64,000 bases of DNA, taken from Ceratorhiza oryzae-sativae. Lineage: Eukaryota; Basidiomycota; Agaricomycetes; Cantharellales; Ceratobasidiaceae. This document shows positions 23,168-33,321 of the stretch, one piece after another; the first letter of the stretch is position 1; every line of letters starts with the position of its first letter. The position numbers and the translations under genes were made by a program. The DNA is taken from assembly GCA_030998015.1 (NCBI GenBank), contig JARWMV010000246.1, positions 806,001 through 870,000 of the forward strand, written 5' to 3'. Under the pieces are notes generated by a model. It saw nothing but the letters and a program-made list of their open reading frames with translations, was not told where the DNA came from and ran no database searches.

Positions 23168-25062
23168 CTAACCCTGAAGTAGGTATGCGCTTAGATCCGC
23201 CATTTGGTTCCTCGACGACAAGTTCGGTCCCACCCAGACGGGAAGGGCTACAACTCCTGCAGTCGAGGGTGTTGTTGTGGTTCGACCTCGGCTAGTGAGT
23301 TGAGTGTGACAGGCGTAGCAGAGAGAGGGCGTAAGCGTGTTGGTGGGTGATGGAATGGGGTTAGGAACGGGGTCGGCAGCCAGTTCAGATTGAGGCTCAA
23401 ATGAGCGAATAGCAATCTGCGCGTTCCACTCCTGGATACCAGGCTGAACCGGCCTGTTGGTCAAAATGTGAGTGAATGGATGGCAAGGCGTGTGGGTGAA
23501 CGGCTGAGATAAAGTCCTGGGCGCGCAATAGGCAGGTGAGAACGCAAAGGAAGGGGCTGTGGTGTGGGTGAACGGCTTGGTACGTCACATAAAGGTATGG
23601 AGCGACAGAGACGGAGCGCTAAGGAAGGAAAGGCAGGTGGCGGAATCGATCTGGCCAATCTGGCACTAAAAAAGAACGAACCGACGCACCGTTCACACAG
23701 TGGACACCGCCCATGCGTCATACCGCCTTTGGGCGTAAGCTTATCGCAGGTCCTCGCGATCGTGTGTACGGTTGAAGGATAGTTTCGGTCTAGGCCCGTA
23801 ATAAAATCTACAGCTTCGGATCTCCATCCGCGCATCCTCTCGTGAATAAGAGGTAGACCCACCTTTGGTTAACCGTGTAATTCCACTCTCGGACGATCCC
23901 ACCATACGGGACATAACCCCGACATGGCGCCACCATATGCCAGCAGCCACTTCTTTGTCCGCTATTTCGCGTAGCGGACGAACGATTCGGATATTCCGCC
24001 ATGTCTCCTCTGCGATTTGCCGAATAGAAAAGCCGCCGCCGTTTGCGACCGCATCAAGGAGGTTGATTGCATGTGAGGTTAGAGAGGAGCCGAGTAATAG
24101 GTGAGAGGAGCCCGTTTGGTGTGCAGTGTATTGTAGGAGGAGGCGTATGAGTGTGCGGAGGGCAGTTGCACGCGCAGAGGTAGAAGGTTGGGCAGAGAGG
24201 TATGTAAGGAGGGAGGAGGCCGGGGTTGTGGTTACACCAGGAGTTGATGTAGTTGGAAGGCCTAGAGAATGCTAGTTATATCAGCCGAGAGGACATGAAA
24301 AGCAGACATACGTTCCCAGCGGAGGTCAATGCCGATTTCATCGTGTATGGGGAACCCGACGCTTGATGCCCACTCTTGGTCAAATGCCTGCTCGATTCGA
24401 AGTGGAATAAACTCGAAATGCGTATACCGCTCCACCAAACGGCGAGCATCTTCTGTCTGGTTTGGAGTCTAGAAAGAATGTCAATCGAGCATCAAGGTCA
24501 AGTGAGCAAGGTTTACCCCAGGATACGCAGCCGACGTGTCTACAAAGGCAATCCGGGCGGTGGACCATACTTTCTCGCGCTTTGAGACTTGGCGGGTACC
24601 TCGAGCGGGGTCGAGTTGGGCTGGAGTAAAGTATGTCTCATGGACAAGGTCGAGGAGCAAGGCAGAGCCGTGACCACCAGAGTATCCGATCAGCAAATCG
24701 CCACCTGCTTTTAATACCGGTCGAAGCGGCACTCTTCGCGGAGCAGGTGGGGGCATTATCTCCAGTGGGTTGATCGTTGGCTCAAGCGTCTTGCGGAATT
24801 TGTGGCCCAGTTGAGTGATAAAGCACGGTCTACCATCCAGTTTAGACTATGGTGTAGATAGAAGGTGCATACACACACCTGCAATATACTGAATGCCGGA
24901 CAACAATATTTCCTCGGGTTTCAGTCTTGCATCGAATACACACCGGAGAACGGTCGTATTTGGGCCTTCCTGGATCGAGTCAGCCAACGAAATGAGGACA
25001 TCGACCGACTCACGCGGCATGGTTTCGCCGTCCCCCGCGGTGTTTGGATTGTCGCAGGACAT
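23168..25062 (-). CDS. NCS2: Cytoplasmic tRNA 2-thiolation protein 2 (CTU2/NCS2)
   Basis: ATG 25062 gives MSCDNPNTAGDGETMPRR. The next exon gives CIRCKTETRGNIVVRHSVYC and then RPCFITQLGHKFRKTLEP, the N-terminal zinc-binding Cys pairs. The PP-loop-like motif is GDLLIGYSGGHGSALLLDLV (SGGxxS). Later segments are HFEFIPLRIEQAF, HLLLGSSLTSHAINLLDAVA and RPLREIADKEV. The C-terminal CPLCERPVQPGIQEW and LCYACHTQL pairs follow, with a stop at 23168. Ctu2 acts with Ctu1/Ncs6 and the Urm1 system to make mcm5s2U34 in tRNAs for Lys, Glu and Gln. The intron between CPLCER and PVQPG is about 230 bases, longer than most here. It shares a 217-base divergent promoter with MED19. Confidence 0.88.
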
Positions 25063-25279
25063 GGCCTTGTGGATCGCCGTGTAGTGGTGGGTCGGATGAG
25101 GATTTACAATTGGCAAAAGATATGTCTCAGGGTACAGGCGCCTGACCTTTGCAACTTGCGACCACCGCTTGGTGTTGCCCATCGTCCGGTCTGCCCTTTG
25201 CCGTTGTCGCTGTGTCTCCAGAAACCACATCCATCCATATTATTATTGTGAACGAGTATAACGACAAGCACATCAGTTG

Positions 25280-26824
25280 ATGGCATCACCCAACGCCGTC
25301 GCCGGGCCGTCCCACGTCGGTGTCCCCGCTCCACCCACATCGTCCTACCGAGCTTCGTCGTTGGCACCGCTGTCGCTAGGTTCATTAGCCGCGTATCTGC
25401 CGCCTGATCCTGGTGTGTATGGCCTTTGGTTGATGTGTGTACGCTGACAATGGCACTCCCACACCCCGCCACCCATCCTCGCTCTTTGTCCCACAATCAT
25501 GCACTCGAACCAGCCCCACCGAGACCGCTTTCGATTATACATCCGACCAGGACCTGCTGGGTCGGTATGGAATCGTCCCTGTTTATGATGAATTCGTCCG
25601 ACCGTTTAACACCACGCCCATCTCCGTCGAGGACAAGGGCAAGCGAAAAGATGATGGCACTGCGCCTGCTGCAGACGGCGCGGACGAGGCTCGCTCCGGT
25701 CCGAAGGAAGGCCTATTCCAGCATGGGTACAAACATTTTATCAAGGACCTCGGCCGTGAGCTGCTCGCTTCACATTGATTGACTGCCTATTTACGTTCCT
25801 GCTGCCCAGTTGGGAAACACAACCACAAAAAGGACACGTTTCTCTCCGATCTCGTGAATGCACCGGAGAAACAGGTAGTACCAATCGCAAAACTCGACCG
25901 AACGACCCTCATTCACGCCTTTCGGCTTAAAGAGGGCGGCGTGCCGGGCGTAAGTCTGATTTCATATGTTGCATGCACCAACAGCGGCCTCATCCTCTCT
26001 TGCTCAAGTTCAACACGAGCCAGCTCACCGGCGACGACAAGGAACGGAAGAAAAAGGTCCGTGCTGAAGCTTCTCACTTTGTCATTGATCCGTGTGCTCA
26101 CCCCCGAATTACGGTGTACGCGAACCCCACATAGAAAAAGAAGCGCCCGATTGATCCTACACAACCGGGCTCGCAGGTCGGTACTCCCGCCGCCGTGCCT
26201 GCAGCTACGAACCCAGCAACACAGGGTTCAGTCCCCATTCGTCGACCTCCACCGCCTTCAAGCCAACTAGCCAACGGCCACATTCCCGCTCACACGCAAT
26301 CCCATCCTCAACCTCAGCCGGCTGCACAACGACCCCAACCACAGCGTCACCCATTACCACCCAATCCGAAAACTGCTGCACGTCCGCCAGGACAAGGAGG
26401 GGCGGGAGCGGTGCCGCCGAGTGTAAAACGCAAGGACAGGGAAGACGGAGCTGTAAATGGCCATGTGGGTGGAACGATAGGGGGTGGAGGGGGATCAGGA
26501 GCGGGTGGTCTCAAACCTGCCAAGAAGCGAAAGATGGTGAGTTGTTCGGTGCACTCGATGTTTCTTTCAACGTGTGTGGGTTACACATGGCGCGATGTGA
26601 ACGCCAGGACATCAGCTTCATTATCATTTTACCTCTTAGTCTTTTTACCTTTTTTTTGAGCTATTGTTCGCCATTTCACTCCTGCCCTGCCGTTTTGAAT
26701 CTAAAACGATGCTCGAACCCAAACTAACCTTCATTTGACTGGGGCGCAGGACCCAATGGCATTTGCTCCGGGACACCACGTACACCCACATCAAGCCATC
26801 CAGCAGCCCACGCCACACTACTAG
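25280..26824 (+). CDS. MED19: Mediator complex subunit 19 (Med19/Rox3-like)
   Basis: ATG 25280 (MASPNAVAGPSHVGVPAPP). The frame ...SLAAYLPPDPG is spliced at about 25412-25520 to TETAFDYTSDQDLLGRYG and IVPVYDEFVRPFN. GYKHFIKDL is spliced to GKHNHKKDTFLSDLV, then APEKQVVPIAKLD, RPHPLLLKFNTSQLTGD and KERKKKKKKRPID. A Gln/Pro/Gly-rich C-terminus ends DPMAFAPGHHVHPHQ...PTPHY at 26824. The DLLGRYG...G..KHFI.D..GKH..KKD..LSDL core and the basic Lys-rich block fit the fungal Med19/Rox3 family, part of the Mediator head. The core is recognised and the flanks are low complexity. Confidence 0.72.
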
Positions 26825-27581
26825 TCCTTTTGACCCAACTTCGGCTCGTGATCTCCACAGCACATATTGGTGGCGCGCGGCCCAAAACTATGCGATGATG
26901 CATGCGCGGCTATCGCTTTTCTTCATCGATATGCGTTTGGAGGGTGCTGCTGGGTCCTGAAGGCAGGAGTGCCGCATTAGTGTGTGCTCTCGTTGGCTAA
27001 TTGGTCAGCAAGGGTAACTATATCCGTCATCCTGTGCTTTCCTCAGGAGAACCGAGCCCTCGCTTCTCCAAATACTTTATATTGTTCTGCATCCCACCCA
27101 TTTCATTTTTATTATCGTCCAGTCCACCTCACTTTCTCTCTGTGCTTTACGATGCGTTTTTACCTTGCGCCCCCCTTACCTTACAGCTTGTGTGGATTTT
27201 CATATTGCTTTGGACTCCCCTACAGTGCATGTAGACGTTGGCGTGGTTGTATGTCAAACTATGACGACGAATATAACGTGTATGAACCTAGCTACTTGAA
27301 TTCAGGGACCGAGACAGATCTGGGATTGATATACATAACTTGGACATGAGGGGAAATTCTATCGACTCAACAAGTTCAGGGAATAGAAACGAATAACTTT
27401 TTCAGACAGAGACGCGAAAAAAAAAAAGACCCAGAGCCGCGAAAAGAGAAAAATACATAAAGTTCCACATGCTGCACATTACCGCTGCCCATAGAGAACA
27501 AAGAAAATGCCAAGAGGGAAAAGAAGGAAATCCGACTCATCCGGGACCAGATAGAAGAAACCTGCCGAGGGCGAGAAAACG
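26825..27581. other. Convergent 3' flanks
   Basis: About 755 bases between the MED19 stop and the 3' end of the next minus-strand gene. It contains a run of about twelve A residues at 27418-27429 and no convincing gene. Confidence 0.4.
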
Positions 27582-28891
27582 CTAGACCATGTGGTCGGCT
27601 GACTTGGGTGGTGTTCTCCTTCCGTCCTCGGTCGCGGTCGGGGCAGCGGTACTCGTGCTAGCTCGGGGAGACGCAGCTGCGAGCGACGCAATGCCGTGGT
27701 TACATCGTGGGTGGTAGGCCATATCTGGTACGGTAGGCATCGCCGGTGACTCTGCCTGGGGCTTTTCAGTGCTCGGCACCGAACGGGAGTTGCGTTTCTC
27801 GCCCACTCCCGCTCCTGTTCCTGCAGTCGATCGTGGGCGCGAAGAATTTCGACCGGAACGATCTCGCCTGGATGCACGTAAGCGAGCCTCTATCTCCGCA
27901 CGTCGTTTACTTCTTCTAATGAAGAAGACAAAGAGCGCAGCGAATAAGAGTACGATGAGAGCAGCGCCAACCACTCCACCTGTGAAACGCGCGCACACGC
28001 ACACACAAGACAAGCCAAGCGTATGAGCACATGGCCAAGACCAGGTTCAATTTCACGAGCGGACGAACCTGCGATAGCACCTGCGTTGCCCCCATGGCTC
28101 TCATTATGATGTGTGCCCGAGTCGGCGGTGGTTTGTGGGGAAAACTGAGTTGTCTGGGAGCCTAGAGTGTGGGTAGATCGCTGGTGAAAAAGGGTTGAGG
28201 CAGGAGGAGTTTAGTGGCGAGAACGTACCGGATGTCGGGGACACAGTGGGAGGTGAGGCTGCAAGACTGGCGATGTTCGGCCTCCACATACCCCCGTCGA
28301 CCGGAATCGTGGACCAGGAGGGTATAGTCAAATCGCTGGTATCTATGCTCAGCCTGGGGTGTTTGGGGTGTTAGCCTCGGTGACTTTTCGTCGGATAAGA
28401 TGCCGAGAACTGACCCTCGAGCGTTGTATGACGGGCAATTTGAGCGCCAGAGAGTTTCGTTGACCCACTTGTCAGCGAGCCCTAGCTGGCACCAGGTACA
28501 GGCAGCCATGAGGTTGTAGGCGACGACGGAGCAGTTGCAGTCGTTGATCTCGTGGGGCTCGTCTGGCTCGGTGTAGTGGAAGCGACCGTTGGCGAGTGGC
28601 GTTACCCTATGGGGAAACAACGGTTAGAAGATGGGATTCGCTGTCGCAGACAAGCACACGAACCGCACGCCGCCGGCGTCGCACTTCGTCTGGAGCTCGG
28701 CCCAGACGAGGCAGGGCGACTGGCCGCGGGCGTTGGTCGTCCAGTCGGCATAGCTGGCTAGGGGTGAGCAGGCGCAGACGGGAGTGGGAGAGATCTCAGA
28801 CGCACGTGCACTTGACGGTGGTGTCCTGGGCGACGGCGACGGCAGCGCAGGAGGCGACCAGGGCGATGTAGGCGTGGCGGCGGCGGGGCAT
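27582..28891 (-). CDS. Secreted-type cysteine-containing single-pass membrane protein, function unknown
   Basis: ATG 28891 begins a signal peptide (RRHAYIALVASCAAVAVAQ). After DTTVKCT an intron joins to YADWTTNARGQSPCLVWAEL and QTKCDAGG. A further exon carries DEPHEINDCNCSVVAYNLM, AACTWCQLG and LWRSNCPSYN. A Ser/Thr/Pro-rich stalk follows, then a transmembrane helix (GGVVGAALIVLLFAALFVFFI) and a basic cytoplasmic tail (RRSKRRAEIEARLRASRR), ending at 27582. The spaced ectodomain cysteines (KCT, PCL, KCD, DCNC, CTWC, NCP), one helix and Arg-rich tail suggest a cell-surface receptor or wall sensor. I do not recognise a named family. Function is inferred only from topology. Confidence 0.72.
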
Positions 28892-29185
28892 GGCGGAGTG
28901 GTGCAGAGGATGCGCACGGGCGCGGCTGAAATGGAGAACGGAGCGAGACGAGCCTTGCCATGGCCGCGCAAGAGAATGTCGGGCAAATGCTTGGGGCCAA
29001 GCCCACACTGCTTCCGGCCGGCGTGGCCCACCCATGCCTTGATATATCCGCATAAATTAACTAGCTATCCGGGATGCCTCGCGATGCCTACGTCCGCAAG
29101 GCACTCTCTGCCAAGCCCCAGTACATATCGAAGCAATACACAAGCAATGCCAACATCTGCCACAACACGCACACACACGCCGTCC

Positions 29186-30436
29186 TCAGCTCGCCCGCGC
29201 CACCGTCGTCGAGATGCACCCGCTGTGTGGCGTCAGCATGCGTCGAGTGTGCTAGCTCAGTCTCGTACCTTGGCGCATCTACCGGGCAAAATACCTCCGC
29301 GTCCCTAGCCTTGGTGTTCTGCAGGCCAATATAGTCCAGCCTGGGACCAAGAAGCATCAGCATACACGCCGCGGTCGCCAGGAACCCCCAAGACTCACGG
29401 CACAGGGATATAGTGGCGGTTGGGCATCCGATATGTCACCTCCATCACGCTCGTGTTGGTCTCCAGCACCTCCCGGCACATCCGGTGCATCGTCAGCTGC
29501 AGGTCCTCCTCTTCGTCCATCGCAAACACCTCCAGGCTCGTGTCCCGCACCCGCTGTGCCACGTCCGTGAACCGCATCGTCTCGCCGAGCGCGGTCAGCC
29601 CTTCGATCCGGAGCGGCACCCGCGGCAGGCCAAGCACATAATCCACGTCCATTTCCGTGCAGAACACGCCGTCATTGTGTTCGTTTACGTTTGTGCATTC
29701 GTCGCGTGAATATCCATCTCGAATTACCACGGTCTTCATCACTATGACGCGCGGCCGTCAGGCTTGGCCACCGGCTAAAATGCCCACAACTCACCCACAA
29801 GCCCTTGTATGCTCGACCGGACCTCGGCCATCACAACGTCTTCTCCCTTGTCGTCATCGGCCGGTCGTTCCCGCCGCACGTCGATCGTCACCGAGCGCTT
29901 CTCCTCACCGTCTCGCAAAAACGTCGACGGGTGCAACACGCCACGGACAGGTATCCGCCCCCACTTGACCTGCGCAATCACTATTCGCGCAGCCCGGACA
30001 TGGACGTGTGTGCCCACGAGATGCGCTCCCAGATGCAGCCCGAACAGCTCGGGGGAAAGCACGTGCGGGGATGTCTTGGCTAATACTACGAGGGCAGGCG
30101 TCAGTCAGGGGCGCGACGTGCTGCCGCAGGCACAGAGCTACTCACCATAACAGGTATCTTTGACTGCCGAGCGGGGACGGGGGGGTCAGGATCGGACGAC
30201 ATCAAAGTATCCGCGGCGGGACTTACTCGGAACGGGTGCCACGTTCGACGTGGAGCTGGGCCGGGAACCCTCGAGCATCGCCGAAATAGCATACTCGACA
30301 ATAAAGTGGTGGTCGCCGTTGCGGACTACTCGACAGACACGGACCTGGAGATATGTTCGGGGTGAATATACACGCATACATGCCAGGGCCAGCGCTGCGC
30401 GCTTACAGATTCGGTTCCATGCATCGTTGACGTCAT
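29186..30436 (-). CDS. Degenerate urate oxidase domain, probably the C-terminal part of a zinc-finger fusion protein
   Basis: Coding segments from about 30436 to 30407, then 30344-30227, 30163-30146, 30085-29795, 29741-~29397 and the final exons to the stop at 29186. Matches to uricase: VRVCRVVRNGDHHFIVEY, IKDTCYVLAKTSPHVLSPEL, HPSTFLRDGEEKRSVTIDV, RDTSLEVFAMDEEEDLQLTM, YRMPNRHYIPV, KARDAEVFCPVDAP and SGCISTTVARAS. In the numbering of Aspergillus flavus uricase, Lys10 is Thr (YGK becomes HGT), Thr57 is Pro (ATDS becomes APVP), Phe159 is Arg and Arg176 is Gly. Gln228, Asn254 and His256 remain. It lacks the intron that the paralogue has after RDEYTTLA but shares its other intron positions. It should not be an active uricase. 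It may start at 30436 on its own, but the upstream zinc-finger frame reads straight into it. Confidence 0.8.
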
Positions 30437-31191
30437 AACCTGCAGTTCCTGACGTGGGGTGCGATACGATGTCGACCGCGGTGGATGTGCGGCACGGGAT
30501 GTATCGATTGGGGGGGATTTGCGCAGATCGGTGTCCATGCGAGATGCGCCGGATGGGTCGGAGAGGCGGCGGTACTTGGCGGTGGGGGCGCCGGCGTCGT
30601 CGCTGGAGATGAGCTCGTCCTGCTGGGAGCCCTGTCTGCGTGGCGGGGAGAACGAGCGCGAGCGCGAGCGCGAGTGGGAGTCGGAGTCTGAACCGGACTC
30701 GGACCGGACTGTCTTGTTCAGGTGCTGGCTAAGCGACGGCACACTGTCCATGCCTGAGCCAGACCCAGACCCCGAGCCCGACGTCGATGCAGACGTGTTG
30801 TTGGACGAGTTCTGGTAGGGGTAGTGCGGCCGCTTGGTGGCCTTGGAGAACTGGGTGTCGAACTTGTTCTGCCCAGTTCCGTTCGGCGTGCTGCTGTTCT
30901 GTCCGTTCGAGTGCATCTTCTTCTCGTGCCGCTTGAGCAGGTCGCTACATGTGGGGTCAGTCACGTGCGCGGGGCTGGGCGGCCCCAGCTCAGCCGGCGG
31001 CGAGGGGCTCACCTGCGCCCAAACGAGTCGGTGCAGATCGAGCACTTGTACGGGCGGTCGCCGGTGTCTGTGCGGGATGAGTTGTCGCCCCCGGCGGTGG
31101 ACAGACACTTACGGGAGCGCATGTGTCGTGCAACATGTTGCGGGCGCGTAAACGTCGCATGACATACGGGGCATGCGTGGTCGCCAGCCAT
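30407..31191 (-). CDS. C2H2 zinc-finger N-terminal part, in frame with the downstream urate-oxidase-like domain
   Basis: ATG 31191. Finger 1 is CPVCHATFTRPQHVARHMRS with the final His supplied after an intron (GTAAGT donor), giving C-x2-C-x12-H-x3-H. The classical linker HTGDRPYKC follows. Finger 2 is CSICTDSFGR, split by a second intron, then SDLLKRHEKKMH (C-x2-C-x12-H-x4-H). The linker of about 160 residues is Ser-rich (TSGSGSGSGSGM), with an SR/basic stretch (SHSRSRSRSFSPPRRQG) that could be a nuclear signal. The frame continues through RQELQVMTSTMHGTES to the donor at 30406. It then joins without phase change to the uricase exon VRVCRVV. Without that splice it ends a few codons later at 30326. 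This is a sequence-specific DNA-binding type of protein; its targets are unknown. Confidence 0.8.
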
Positions 31192-31573
31192 GGTCGTATA
31201 GGAGAGTTGGGGTAAGGAGGTGGAGCGGTGGAGGACGAGGCTGGTTTATGGGCTGGGTGTCGAGCTCATCAGGTGGAGTACTGCTTTGGTTTTCGCGTGG
31301 CCAGGAGAATGTGCTGCTAGGATCGACGCGGCTCTTGATCGGTGGGGTGGTGCCATCGGGGATTCGTTCGCATCTCACACCTAACCCGGCCAATCATTCC
31401 TTTTACGCTCGATTTTCCGACAAAAGCCCAGGCCCCTTTCCTTTTCGTTCCTCGAGTGCCACTCCTGCCCCACCCGAACCCGCGCATTACGCCATTGTGG
31501 ATCCGGCACAGATTAAATGTAATATTTTCGGACAAATTCTCATTTTGATTCAGGTTATGACAAATATGCACAA
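31192..31573 (-). other. Intergenic region, promoter of the zinc-finger/uricase-like gene
   Basis: About 380 bases between the stop of the intact urate oxidase and the zinc-finger start, both on the minus strand. No recognisable element was seen. Confidence 0.35.
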
Positions 31574-32953
31574 TTATGACCGAGTGATCGTCGCAGTGAT
31601 ATAGCCGCTGCACAGCTCCGTCAACAACCGCGCTCGAGACATCAGCACCAGCTCACTCACCTCGGAGCATCGACCGGGCAGAATACTTCGGCATCCTTCG
31701 GTTTAGAGTTGGCCAACCCAATAAAGTCGAGCCTGGAAAGGGTGAGGCGGATGACACCGTGGGCGTCGACAGAAGACTTACGGGACGGGGATATAATGCT
31801 TGTTCGGTAAGCGATACGAGATAGCGATCGCGGTTTCGTTTTCTGCTATGAATTTCTGGGACATCTTGTACATCGTAGCCTTCCGGGCGGAAAAAAAAAA
31901 GTCAAGATCGTCAGTGCCATGCCTATGACGTATCCTATGAGCATATCTCGGCTGACCTGCACGCTCGCACTCTCATCCGTTGCAAACGTCTCGAGCGTAA
32001 TATTGCGTACGCTCTTTTGGAGTTGGCTAAATTTGGCCTTTTCGCCTACGGCCCCCAGTTCTTCGATCGTGAGCGGTTCAGATGGGAGCTTGACGGCGTA
32101 ATTGAGGTCGATGGACGTGGAGAAAATCCTGTCGTCGACCTCTACCGGAGGCGGGGTTAGAAATGCGAGGGTATAATACCTTGTGCGTACCTGCAAGAGT
32201 GGTGTACTCGTCGCGGATGAACCCCTCGAACGCCGAGCCGCTGCTCTTCAGCACTAGGGTATGCAAAGTGAATATCAGAGCATCCCCCCTATTGCGAAAA
32301 TCGCGCACCAAGCAAATCCTTGATCCCCGCTTCGACAGTCGCCGAAATCTTGTTTTTGCCCGCCGTGGCATCAACCACAGCATTGACGATGATCTTTTCT
32401 TCGCCATCGCGCACAAACGAGTGCTTGTGTGGAACTCCCTCGACTTCAATCCGCGTCCACTTGAGCTGCTCGACATCGATAAACGCCTTGTGGATATGCG
32501 GGTACTTGGTCACAAAGTGAGTCCCGAGATGGAGCGCATACAGTTCCGGTGAAAGAACGTGGGGTGACGTTTTGGCGATGACTGGAGAACCGAGATTTCA
32601 ATGTCTAGAAGCCCCCCCTCTGCCCCACGATCGCCCTAAACTTACCGTAACATGTATTTTTAACTATGGAAGTTGTCCGATATGGATGAGTGCTCGATCG
32701 CTACATGATTCCCCGATGTGCTTACTCGAGTCAGTTGCGACAACGACGCTGTTGTCGGCTTGCGTGTAGCTCGTCGCAATGTCGCCCTCGAGCAGCGCCC
32801 GTACAATGTACTCGACTACCGAATGTTTGTCACCCTCGCGGACGATGCGGAATACTCGGACCTAATCTCGGTTAATCACCCAACGCCTGGGGACATGCCA
32901 GGCGCACACGCACCTTGTCCTTTCCGTAGCGAGCAGCAGTAAGGGAAGACATG
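31574..32953 (-). CDS. Urate oxidase (uricase)
   Basis: ATG 32953 gives MSSLTAARYGKDK, spliced at 32914 to VRVFRIVREGDKHSVVEY (exon start 32861). Then come TSYTQADNSVVVATDS, IKNTCYVIAKTSPHVLSPEL, HKHSFVRDGEEKIIVNAVV, VLKSSGSAFEGFIRDEYTT, EVDDRIFSTSIDLNY, ETFATDESASVQ, ATMYKM, YRLPNKHYIPV and DAEVFCPVDAP. The last exon SGYITATITRS ends at 31574. Residues corresponding to Lys10, Thr57, Phe159, Arg176, Gln228, Asn254 and His256 of Aspergillus flavus uricase are all present, so it should oxidise urate to 5-hydroxyisourate in purine catabolism. Most uricases end in a peroxisomal SKL-type signal; TRS here is not a canonical PTS1. It shares a divergent promoter of about 370 bases with ATP20. Confidence 0.9.
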
Positions 32954-33321
32954 CTATCGATAGGGGAAGACTTAGAGATTTCGCGGGGGACGTGGTCTGC
33001 ATGCGGATCGTCCGGGTGCTGAGGATCGCTGATGATATATAGGCCAGACCCGCGGAGGAGGAATCGATATCAGCGAGGAGATAGCAGGTCGATGGGTTCA
33101 GATACCGCTCCAACATATGGCTCGCCGCCGCCGACGCCGCAGACGTCAAACCGATAAGCCGTGTGGGCACGGCGAACGCACCAGTCGGCCGATCCACCCT
33201 GGCTATCGTATGAGTCATAAAGCCGTTGGGACCTCCGATCACGTGATCTCCTGCAATTGCCGGTAGACCCTGACCCGGGACCCTCCGTCCTTTTCTCTCA
33301 CCCGCTAACCACACCCGCACG
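32954..33321. promoter_or_regulatory. Divergent promoter region of urate oxidase and ATP20
   Basis: 368 bases between the two ATGs. No clear TATA box was identified. A long antisense frame crosses it but has no family features. Confidence 0.45.

Noticed and set aside
28624..29308. Several overlapping GC-rich frames around the start of the surface protein
   Set aside because: They are shadows of the signal-peptide exon and its introns; only the minus-strand frame from 28891 gives a signal peptide and splices in phase to the Cys-rich exon.
30428..30435. Palindromic TGACGTCA (CRE-like) at the zinc-finger/uricase junction as an internal promoter element
   Set aside because: It lies within an open coding frame that continues across the junction. 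A single 8-base match is not enough to claim a promoter, though it would matter if transcripts were found to start here.
30459..30818. Plus-strand Glu/Ser-rich frame opposite the zinc-finger linker
   Set aside because: It is the mirror of the SR-rich linker codons on the minus strand, with repetitive composition and no independent evidence.
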